DNA from: Streptomyces sp. CB02923
GTDB lineage: Bacteria > Actinomycetota > Actinomycetes > Streptomycetales > Streptomycetaceae
DNA: 64,000 nt
Assembly: GCF_001905005.1 (NCBI RefSeq)
Contig: NZ_LWKZ01000012.1
Span: 1-64,000 of the forward strand
Direction of reading: 5' to 3'
The notes beneath the pieces are model-generated. The model saw only the letters and a list, made by a program, of their open reading frames with translations, did no database searches and was not told where the DNA came from. Position 1 is the stretch's first letter. Every line of letters starts with the position of its first letter. Positions 56,710 through 64,000 of this stretch are shown one piece after another. The translations under genes and the position numbers were made by a program.

Positions 56710-57177
56710 TCAGTCCCCCGAGGCTTGCTTCACCAGGGGGATGATGCGCAATGGAACCGGATTTTCCATGACAATCGCGGTGGAAGCCCGCATGATGCCA
56801 TCAAAGCCCACAACACGGTCGATCACCCGTTGCAGGTCGGCATTGGAACGGGCAACGAGTCTGCACAGCATGTCCCCATGTCCCGTCGTTGTATGCAGCT
56901 CCAGCACTTCCGGTACGGACGCCAAGTGCGCCCGGACGTCCGCCCCTTGACCCTGTTTGATCTCCAGCGTCGCGAATGCGGTGACCGGATAGCCCAGCGC
57001 CGCGGGGTCCACGTCCGGACCGAATCCCCGGATCACTCCGTTCGACTGAAGCCGGTCCAGGCGCGCCTGCGCCGTACCGCGCGCCACCCCGAGCCGGCGC
57101 GACGCCTCCAGCACGCCGATGCGCGGCTCCTCGGCGAGCAGTTCCAGGAGTCTGCCGTCCAAATGATCGATCGCCAC
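56710..57177 (-). CDS. Lrp/AsnC-family transcriptional regulator
   Basis: The 155-aa regulator has an HTH at residues about 1-50 (DHLDGRLLELLAEEPRIGVLEASRRLGVARGTAQARLDRLQSNGVIRGF) and an RAM ligand-binding domain (PVTAFATLEIKQGQGADVRAHLASVPEVLELHTTTGHGDMLCRLVARSN). GGAGGC precedes the GTG. It is divergent from hppD, with two inverted repeats in the 129-base gap. In S. coelicolor the homologous pair (SCO2928-SCO2927) has the same layout, as I recall it. It probably controls tyrosine catabolism and itself. Confidence 0.9.
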   Translation of the reverse strand: MAIDHLDGRLLELLAEEPRIGVLEASRRLGVARGTAQARLDRLQSNGVIRGFGPDVDPAALGYPVTAFATLEIKQGQGADVRAHLASVPEVLELHTTTGHGDMLCRLVARSNADLQRVIDRVVGFDGIMRASTAIVMENPVPLRIIPLVKQASGD

Positions 57178-57198
57178 GGCCGTTGCCTCCGAAATTGA

Positions 57199-58452
<1,254 letters not shown>

Positions 58453-58475
58453 CCCTCCCGGACGCCACCCCCCAC

Positions 58476-58512
58476 CCGCGGCCCCGCCGGACCTGCCCCG
58501 GCGGGGCCGCGG
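58476..58512 (+). terminator. Hairpin terminator of hppD
   Basis: A perfect 15-bp stem (58476-58490 with 58498-58512), loop ACCTGCC, starts 24 bases after the stop. Confidence 0.85.
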
Positions 58513-58533
58513 CCCTTCCCGCGGGGCGCGGCG

Positions 58534-58568
58534 CTCCCGCACCCGGGACCGCCACCCGGGTGCGGGAG
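58534..58568 (+). terminator. Second hairpin upstream of the flavoprotein gene
   Basis: CTCCCGCACCCGGG (58534-58547) pairs with 58555-58568. It may reinforce hppD termination or act in the leader of the next gene, which starts at 58610. Confidence 0.6.
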
Positions 58569-58609
58569 AGGATCTTCCGTGTACGCCCCACGGATGGGAG
58601 GGTGGCGGC

Positions 58610-59974
58610 ATGGACCTCATCGCACGCCTGCGCGACGCACTGCCCGCGGAAGCGATCCTCACCGACCCCGACGTCACCGGCGCCTACGCCCACGACATGG
58701 CGAGCTTCTGCGAGGCCGGCACCCCCGCCGCCGTCGTCCTGCCGCGTACGGTCGAACAGGTCCAGCACGTGATGCGCACCGCCACGGAGCTCCGCGTCCC
58801 GGTCGTCCCCCAAGGAGCGCGCACGGGCCTGTCGGGCGCCGCCAACGCCAGCGACGGCTGCATCGTGCTCTCCCTGGTCAAGATGGACCGGATCCTCGAA
58901 ATCAACCCCGTCGACCGGATCGCGGTCGTCGAGCCCGGCGTCGTCAACGCCGTCCTCTCCCGCGCGGTCAACGAGCACGGCCTCTACTACCCGCCGGACC
59001 CCTCCAGCTGGGAGGAGTGCTCGATCGGCGGCAACATCGGCACCGCCTCCGGCGGCCTGTGCTGCGTCAAGTACGGCGTCACCGCCGAGTACGTCCTCGG
59101 CCTGGACGTCGTCCTCGCCGACGGGCGGCTGCTCACCACCGGCCGCCGCACCGCCAAGGGCGTCGCGGGCTACGACCTCACCCGCCTGTTCGTCGGCTCC
59201 GAAGGCAGCCTCGGCATCGTCGTACGCGCCGTCCTCGCCCTCAAGCCCGAACCGCCCCAGCAGCTCGCGCTGGCCGCCGAATTCCCCTCCACCGCCGCCG
59301 CGTGCGACGCCGTATGCGAGATCATGGCCCGCGGCCACGCCCCCTCACTGCTCGAACTCATGGACCGTACGAGCGTCCGCGCCGTCAACGCACTGGCCAA
59401 CATGGGCCTGCCCGACAGCACCGAGGCGCTGCTCCTGGCCGCCTTCGACACCCCGGAACCGGCCGCCGACCTCGCCGCCGTCGGCGCCCTGTGCGAGGCC
59501 GCCGGCGCCACCGAGGTGGTACCGGCCGACACCCCCGCCGAATCCGACCTCCTCCTCCAGGCACGGCGCCTGACCCTGACCGCCCTGGAACGCCTCAAGT
59601 CCGCCACGATGATCGACGACGTGTGCGTACCGCGCTCGCAGCTCGCCGCGATGCTCGACGGCACCGCCGCCATCGCCGAGAAGTACGACCTGACCATCGG
59701 CGTCTGCGCACACGCGGGCGACGGCAACACCCACCCCACCGTCTGCTTCGACGCGAACGACCCCGACGAGTCCCGGCGCGCCCGCGAGTCCTTCGACGAG
59801 ATCATGGCGCTCGGCCTGGAACTGGGCGGCACCATCACCGGCGAGCACGGCGTCGGCGTCCTGAAGAAGGACTGGCTGGCCCGCGAGCTGGGACCGGTCG
59901 GCCTGGAGATGCACCGCGGCATCAAGGCCGTCTTCGACCCGCTGGGCCTGCTCAACCCCGGCAAGGTGTTCTGA
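58610..59974 (+). CDS. FAD-linked oxidase, glycolate oxidase (GlcD)-like
   Basis: The 454-aa flavoprotein of the VAO/PCMH family has the FAD-binding domain PRTVEQVQHVMRTATELRVPVVPQGARTGLSGAANASDGCIVLSLVKMDRI, NIGTASGGLCCVKYGVTAEYVLGLDVVLADG and TRLFVGSEGSLGIVV. The C-terminal FAD-oxidase domain holds CAHAGDGNTHPTVCFD, ITGEHGVGVLKKDWL and GLLNPGKVF, the GlcD/D-lactate dehydrogenase signature. It oxidises a 2-hydroxyacid such as glycolate or D-lactate; exact substrate unknown. GGGAGGGTGGCGGC precedes the ATG. Confidence 0.9.
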   Translation: MDLIARLRDALPAEAILTDPDVTGAYAHDMASFCEAGTPAAVVLPRTVEQVQHVMRTATELRVPVVPQGARTGLSGAANASDGCIVLSLVKMDRILEINPVDRIAVVEPGVVNAVLSRAVNEHGLYYPPDPSSWEECSIGGNIGTASGGLCCVKYGVTAEYVLGLDVVLADGRLLTTGRRTAKGVAGYDLTRLFVGSEGSLGIVVRAVLALKPEPPQQLALAAEFPSTAAACDAVCEIMARGHAPSLLELMDRTSVRAVNALANMGLPDSTEALLLAAFDTPEPAADLAAVGALCEAAGATEVVPADTPAESDLLLQARRLTLTALERLKSATMIDDVCVPRSQLAAMLDGTAAIAEKYDLTIGVCAHAGDGNTHPTVCFDANDPDESRRARESFDEIMALGLELGGTITGEHGVGVLKKDWLARELGPVGLEMHRGIKAVFDPLGLLNPGKVF

Positions 59975-60014
59975 GCGCTGCCACCTGCGGTTCGGCCGGG
60001 TGAGCCGGACCTTC

Positions 60015-60020
60015 TAGGGT
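60015..60020 (+). promoter_or_regulatory. -10 element of a leaderless promoter for the L7/L12-like protein
   Basis: TAGGGT lies 7 bases before the ATG at 60028. Confidence 0.5.
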
Positions 60021-60027
60021 TCGGTCC

Positions 60028-60321
60028 ATGAACTCCGACCTCTGGACCATCATCGGCGCGGCGGCCGTCGTCATCGTCGTACTCGCCTCCACCATGGACG
60101 CCCGCCACAAGACGCTCGAACGCCGCCTCCGGCGGATGGACCGCAAACTCGACCTGATCATGGAACACCTCGGCGTCGAGGAGACCGGCCCCGAGGGCAT
60201 CGCCGAGGTCGACGCCCTGCTGCACAAGGGCAAGAAGATCGAGGCGATCAAGCGCTACCGCGAACTGACCGGCGCGGGACTGGTGGAGGCCAAGGAAGCG
60301 GTGGAGCGCCGGGAAGGCTGA
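60028..60321 (+). CDS. Membrane-anchored protein with ribosomal L7/L12 C-terminal-like domain
   Basis: The 97-aa protein has a TM helix at residues about 6-22 (WTIIGAAAVVIVVLASTM), a basic coiled-coil-like linker (RHKTLERRLRRMDRKLDLIMEHLG) and a C-terminal motif. The motif is LLHKGKKIEAIKRYRELTGAGLVEAKEAVERRE, matching the L7/L12 C-terminal fold (KxxAIKxxRxxTGxGLxEAKxxVE). It has no known function. The leaderless start is defined by TAGGGT. Confidence 0.85.
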   Translation: MNSDLWTIIGAAAVVIVVLASTMDARHKTLERRLRRMDRKLDLIMEHLGVEETGPEGIAEVDALLHKGKKIEAIKRYRELTGAGLVEAKEAVERREG

Positions 60322-60429
60322 GACCCCGCCGCCCGGCGAATGCCCCGATACATGTGGCCGGGCCGGGCCCCCGGGAAGAGGATGGACCCATTGTCACGAC
60401 GCTGACGCCGACGCAGGGAGCGATGAGCG

Positions 60430-61896
60430 ATGTCAGGGACCACAGGGACCGAAGAGGCCGCAGGTCAGGACACGTACGACGTCGTCGTGCTGGGCGCCGG
60501 GCCGACCGGTGAGAACGTCGCCGACCGGGCCCACGCCCTCGGCCTGAGCGCGGTGATCGTGGAGAGCGAACTGGTCGGCGGCGAATGCTCCTACTGGGCC
60601 TGCATGCCCAGCAAGGCACTGCTGCGCCCGGCCATCGCCCGCGCCGACGCGCGCCGCGTCCCCGGCCTGCACCAGGCGGCCGCCGCGCCCCTGGACACCA
60701 AGGCGGTGCTCGCGCACCGCGACGCGTTCGCCTCCCACTGGAAGGACGACGGCCAGGTCCGGTGGCTGGACTCGGCCGGCATCGACTTCGTACGCGGCCG
60801 GGCCCGCCTCGACGGCCCCCGCCGCGTCGTGGTCGCCACCGGCACCGACGGAAGCGGCGAACGGGTGCTGACCGCCCGGCACGCCGTCGCCGTCTGCACC
60901 GGCAGCCGCGCCGTGCTGCCCGGCCTCCCCGGACTGTCCGCCGCCCGCCCCTGGACCAGCCGCGAGGCGACCAGCGCGCAGTCCGTACCGCCGCGCCTGG
61001 TGGTGATCGGCGGCGGCGTCGTCGGCGTCGAGATGGCCACCGCCTGGCAAGCACTGGGCTCCGCGGTGACCCTCCTGGTGCGCGGCGGCGGGCTGCTGCC
61101 CAAGATGGAGCCGTTCGCGGGTGAACTGGTCGCCGAATCCCTGGCCGAGGCGGGCGCCACCGTACGCACCGGCGTCTCGGTCAGCGCGGTGCGGCGCGAG
61201 ATGCCCAACGGACCGGCCACCGTCGTCCTGGACGGCGGCGAGCAACTCGTCGCCGACGAGGTGCTGTTCGCCACCGGCCGCGCACCGCGCACCGACGACA
61301 TCGGCCTGGAGACGGTGGGCCTGGAGCCCGGCTCCTGGCTGGAGACCGACGACACCTGCCGGGTACGGGACGTGGCGGGCGGCTGGCTGTACGCCGTCGG
61401 CGACGTCAACCACCGCGCGCTGCTGACCCACCAGGGCAAGTACCAGGCCCGCATCGTCGGCGCCGCCATCGCCGCGCAGGCCCGGGGCGGCGGCCTGGAC
61501 ACCGGCCGCTGGGGCGCACACGCCGCGACCGCCGACACCGCCGCCGTACCGCAGGTCGTCTTCACCGACCCCGAGATCGCCTCCGTCGGCCTGACCGCCG
61601 CCGAGGCGGAACGCGCCGGGACTCGCACCCGCGTCGTCGACTTCGACCTCGGCTCGGTCGCGGGCGCCGCACTCTACGCCGACGGCTACCGCGGCCGCGC
61701 CCGCATGATCGTCGACCTGGACCGCGAGGTCCTCCTGGGCGTCACCTTCGCCGGTCCCGCGGTCGGCGAACTGCTCCACTCGGCGACCGTCGCGGTGGCC
61801 GGCGAGGTCCCCCTCGACCGCCTGTGGCACGCGGTGCCCGCCTACCCGACGGTCAGCGAGGTGTGGCTGCGGCTGCTGGAGACGTACCGGGGCTGA
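60430..61896 (+). CDS. Pyridine nucleotide-disulfide oxidoreductase, lipoamide-dehydrogenase-like
   Basis: The 488-aa FAD/NAD(P) oxidoreductase has an N-terminal GAGPTGENVADRAHALG dinucleotide motif. The redox pair Cys53-Cys58 sits in GGECSYWACMPSKALLRP (CX4C). The NAD motif is VIGGGVVGVEMATAW, the FAD ribityl motif is LYAVGDVNHRALLTHQGKYQ, and the dimerisation domain is QVVFTDPEIASVGLTAAEAE. At the C-terminus the usual catalytic His-Glu region reads AVPAYPTVSEVW, with Tyr472 where lipoamide dehydrogenases have His. Its electron acceptor is therefore likely not lipoamide. GGGAG lies 12 bases before the ATG. Confidence 0.88.
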   Translation: MSGTTGTEEAAGQDTYDVVVLGAGPTGENVADRAHALGLSAVIVESELVGGECSYWACMPSKALLRPAIARADARRVPGLHQAAAAPLDTKAVLAHRDAFASHWKDDGQVRWLDSAGIDFVRGRARLDGPRRVVVATGTDGSGERVLTARHAVAVCTGSRAVLPGLPGLSAARPWTSREATSAQSVPPRLVVIGGGVVGVEMATAWQALGSAVTLLVRGGGLLPKMEPFAGELVAESLAEAGATVRTGVSVSAVRREMPNGPATVVLDGGEQLVADEVLFATGRAPRTDDIGLETVGLEPGSWLETDDTCRVRDVAGGWLYAVGDVNHRALLTHQGKYQARIVGAAIAAQARGGGLDTGRWGAHAATADTAAVPQVVFTDPEIASVGLTAAEAERAGTRTRVVDFDLGSVAGAALYADGYRGRARMIVDLDREVLLGVTFAGPAVGELLHSATVAVAGEVPLDRLWHAVPAYPTVSEVWLRLLETYRG

Positions 61897-62025
61897 GGAG
61901 CCAGGCACGGTGGGCCGCACGACGTAGGACCGAATCCCGATACCCGTGCGCGCGAAGCTGCCGTACGGTCAGGAGCGCACGTCTGCAACGCCCCTGAAAA
62001 TCCTGATTCCCACAGGAGGCCCGCC

Positions 62026-62439
62026 GTGCCCGTCCAGCTCGACCACACGATCATGCACGCCACCGACAAGCTCGTCTCCGCGCGTTTCCTCGCGGAGCTG
62101 ACCGGCGTCGGCGAACCAGTCGAAACCGGGCCCTTCGCCGCCGTCACGTTCACCAACGACCTGACCGTCGACTACGCCGACACGATCGTGAAACCCGAAG
62201 CGATCGTGCTCCAGCACCTCGCGTTCCGGGTCACGGACGAAGAGTTCGACGAGATCTTCGGCCGCATCCAGGAGCGCGGGCTGCCGTACTGGGCAGACCC
62301 GTACCACCAGAAGCCGCAGCAGATCGGACACCTCGACGGCGCCCGCGGGGTCTACGTCAACGACCCGGACGGCCACGCCATCGAGTTCATCACCCCGCGC
62401 TCCCAGGCCGCCGCAGGCCTCGGTACCGACGCTTCCTGA
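62026..62439 (+). CDS. Vicinal oxygen chelate (VOC / glyoxalase-like) protein
   Basis: The 137-aa protein has two beta-alpha-beta-beta-beta modules: VQLDHTIMHATDKLVSARFLAELTGVGEPV and IVLQHLAFRVTDEEFDEIFGRIQERGLPYW, ending in YVNDPDGHAIEFITPRS. Metal-ligand candidates are the His in LDHTI, the His in LQHLA and Glu in IEF. Substrate unknown. CAGGAGGCC precedes the GTG. Not part of an evident operon. Confidence 0.88.
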   Translation: MPVQLDHTIMHATDKLVSARFLAELTGVGEPVETGPFAAVTFTNDLTVDYADTIVKPEAIVLQHLAFRVTDEEFDEIFGRIQERGLPYWADPYHQKPQQIGHLDGARGVYVNDPDGHAIEFITPRSQAAAGLGTDAS

Positions 62440-62456
62440 GCCTGGTAAATGCGCTT

Positions 62457-62482
62457 TCCGGCCCCGTGCGACCGGGGCCGGA
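62457..62482. terminator. Hairpin terminator between VOC gene and ssgG
   Basis: TCCGGCCCCG (62457-62466) pairs with 62473-62482, loop TGCGAC, and can serve both converging genes. Confidence 0.75.
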
Positions 62483-62521
62483 CCGTCCGGCCGTAACCGG
62501 GCCGCACGCCGTCCCACGCCG

Positions 62522-62998
62522 CTACGCCCCGGCCTCCGGCGACTCGTCCGACGGCCACGGGTCCGACAGCCACAGGTCGTCCCGCGTCGTCATGGCCAGC
62601 AGGGCGCTCAGCCCTTTGTCCAGACCCAGGTGCTCCTGCTCCGACCCCGGCGGCACCACCCGCAGCGTGCGCTCCAGCCACGCGGAGACCGCCGGGGCCG
62701 GCGCCTCCAGCAGCGCGTCGCCGTCCGGGGAGCTGAGCGCCATGCAGACCACGCTGCGCCCGTCCACCTTCGTGGGCCACACCCGCACGTCACCGTGACC
62801 GCACGCCCGGAACACCCCCTCGACGAGCAGTTCGCGCGCGAACGTCCAGTTGACGGGGGCCTCCGAGCCGATGTGGAAGGTGACGTGGATGGCGTAGGGG
62901 TCGTCCGTGCGGTAGGTCAGCCGGGCCGGGACGGGGATGCTGCGTTCCGGCGACAGGACCAGACCCAGCTCCAGTTCTCGTTCCACCACGGTGTGCAT
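62522..62998 (-). CDS. ssgG: SsgA-like sporulation protein
   Basis: A 158-aa SALP-family protein, unique to sporulating actinobacteria, that helps position and remodel peptidoglycan at sporulation septa. The sequence MHTVVERELELGLVLSPERSIPVPARLTYRTDDPYAIHVTFHIGSEAPVNWTFARELLVEGVFRACGHGDVRVWP is characteristic. The C-terminal tail is about 20 residues longer than SsgB. The neighbourhood (downstream of hppD and the GlcD-like gene, next to a DUF2510 protein) is that of ssgG (SCO2924) in S. coelicolor, from memory. The symbol is therefore by synteny. GAGAGGCGG precedes the ATG. Confidence 0.8.
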   Translation of the reverse strand: MHTVVERELELGLVLSPERSIPVPARLTYRTDDPYAIHVTFHIGSEAPVNWTFARELLVEGVFRACGHGDVRVWPTKVDGRSVVCMALSSPDGDALLEAPAPAVSAWLERTLRVVPPGSEQEHLGLDKGLSALLAMTTRDDLWLSDPWPSDESPEAGA

Positions 62999-63246
62999 AC
63001 GGTCCGCCTCTCTGTCTGTGCCTCGTGCGGACCCCCGCGACGGGGCCCGCACTTGGATAGAGGCCCCGGAGCCCGGACCATTACGCGACTTCGCACAACT
63101 TTTTTCGCGGGCCTCTTCCAGGTGGTCCGGCCCGGCCGGGACACCCGGCCCGACCCTCCGTCTGATAGATGTGGACGCTGCGTTGCGGCAGACTGCACTT
63201 GCCCCACTCACCACACCAGGCCGAGAACAGATACGGGACAACGGAC

Positions 63247-64000
63247 ATGAGCGCCCCTTCCTCAGGATCCGCCGGCGGCAGCCCCACGCCAGGCTTCTAC
63301 CCGGACCCGTCCATCCCCGGCTACATCCGGTACTGGAACGGTGCCGCATGGGTGCCGGGCACCAGCCGCCCGGCGCCCGCCGAGGGCGAGGCGCTGCCCG
63401 CGCCGCCGCCCGGCGCCGCCGCGCAGGCCCCCGCACCCGCTCCCGCCGTCGAGGAGACCGGCCCGGTCTTCTTCGACGAGGAGCACGGCCGCCTGACCGG
63501 GACGGTCGGCCTCGTCGGCACCGGAATTCCCGCCTCCGCCTGGCAGGCCGACACTGCCCGGCAGAACGGCTTCGGCGGCGAGCAGGACAGCCGTATCTCC
63601 TGGGGCTCGCCCGAGGAGCAGCAGGCCGGGCTGCCGCAGCAGCGCGACGAGGCCGCAGCCCCTCCCGGGACACCGGCGCCCGGCGACGACACCCCGCGCA
63701 CCGACGGCACGGTCACCATCCGGGCCGTACGGGACGAGGACGGCGCGCGCGGCGGCGACCACGGTACGACCGCGATCCGCGCCGTGCGCCCCGGAGGGAA
63801 CACGGGCGGCAAGAGCGACACGATGGCGATCCGGGTGGCGCCGCAGGCCGGCGGCGCCCCGGCGTCGCCGCTGCCCGGCTCCGCCGCCCCGCAGCCGCTG
63901 CCCTCCACCGGCGCGCAGCAGCCGCCGTCGGCCCAGGGCCCGCAGCAGGGCGCCGCGCAGCCCGGCCCCGGCGGTCCGGCGCCCGTCGGCCAGGGACCGG
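63247..64000 (+). CDS. DUF2510 proline-rich membrane protein, probably RDD family (N-terminal part)
   Basis: An open frame runs from the ATG at 63247 to the window edge (251 codons, incomplete). Residues about 14-40 form a DUF2510 domain (PGFYPDPSIPGYIRYWNGAAWVPGTS). The rest is Pro/Ala/Gly/Gln-rich disordered sequence with repeated TVTIRAVRDE, TTAIRAVRPGG and TMAIRVAPQ motifs, reminiscent of phosphorylatable FHA-target segments. In S. coelicolor the gene beside ssgG encodes a large proline-rich RDD protein, but the RDD domain is beyond this window. Divergent from ssgG. Confidence 0.7.
   Translation, partial: MSAPSSGSAGGSPTPGFYPDPSIPGYIRYWNGAAWVPGTSRPAPAEGEALPAPPPGAAAQAPAPAPAVEETGPVFFDEEHGRLTGTVGLVGTGIPASAWQADTARQNGFGGEQDSRISWGSPEEQQAGLPQQRDEAAAPPGTPAPGDDTPRTDGTVTIRAVRDEDGARGGDHGTTAIRAVRPGGNTGGKSDTMAIRVAPQAGGAPASPLPGSAAPQPLPSTGAQQPPSAQGPQQGAAQPGPGGPAPVGQGP

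Overview
The window is high-GC actinobacterial chromosome, almost certainly Streptomyces. Evidence for this is the GC-saturated third codon positions, frequent GTG starts, leaderless TANNNT promoters, an SsgA-like sporulation protein, a Streptomyces-type subtilisin inhibitor, an LAETG sortase substrate, and a gene order matching what I recall of the S. coelicolor SCO2974-SCO2923 interval. It is mostly core chromosome with a few accessory insertions.

Left part (1-9.8 kb): the end of a gene (probably the Ser/Thr kinase that precedes prfB in this genus), prfB, an LAETG-anchored repeat protein, a small zinc-ribbon membrane protein, ftsE-ftsX, an S41 protease, smpB and ssrA (trans-translation), then a divergent MFS exporter/LysR pair and a lipoprotein. 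From 10.4 to 13.5 kb lies a compact lasso-peptide locus on the minus strand: precursor, cyclase, RRE protein (B1) and leader peptidase (B2). The predicted core is a His-rich 18-mer (GFHGHHWDTFGGRGHGWW) with a Gly1-Asp8 ring. This is the most interesting system in the window. It is followed by nitrate transporter narK and the HemD/winged-helix regulator nnaR, both preceded by GlnR-like boxes.

Middle (16.7-38 kb): a methyltransferase under an AT-rich palindromic operator, divergent from a CGNR zinc-finger protein; a secreted CHRD/DUF3455 protein; sigU-rsuA; a HelD-family RNA polymerase helicase; NAD-type malic enzyme; hup; murA; yqgE. A variable segment follows with a LysR regulator, a tandem-duplicated 121-aa protein and an MFS exporter. 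Next come a DUF3039 protein, an SSI-type protease inhibitor, and a sugar ABC transporter (binding protein plus two permeases, no ATPase) with a GH20 hexosaminidase, a likely amino-sugar oligosaccharide uptake and hydrolysis unit.

Right part (38.7-64 kb): a three-gene xanthine-dehydrogenase-type operon whose 2Fe-2S subunit carries about 590 residues of disordered extension; a lower-GC HTH/DUF5919-NUDIX module and two small genes next to tRNA-Cys; an alpha/beta hydrolase with Asp at the nucleophile position; an MFS permease; a DEAD-type helicase; an IclR regulator; a Lon-domain secreted protease; a four-gene glycine-betaine-type ABC operon. It ends with an AsnC regulator divergent from hppD with palindromes between, a glycolate-oxidase-like flavoprotein, an L7/L12-like membrane protein, a disulfide-reductase-like flavoprotein, a VOC protein, ssgG, and the start of a DUF2510 proline-rich protein cut by the window edge.
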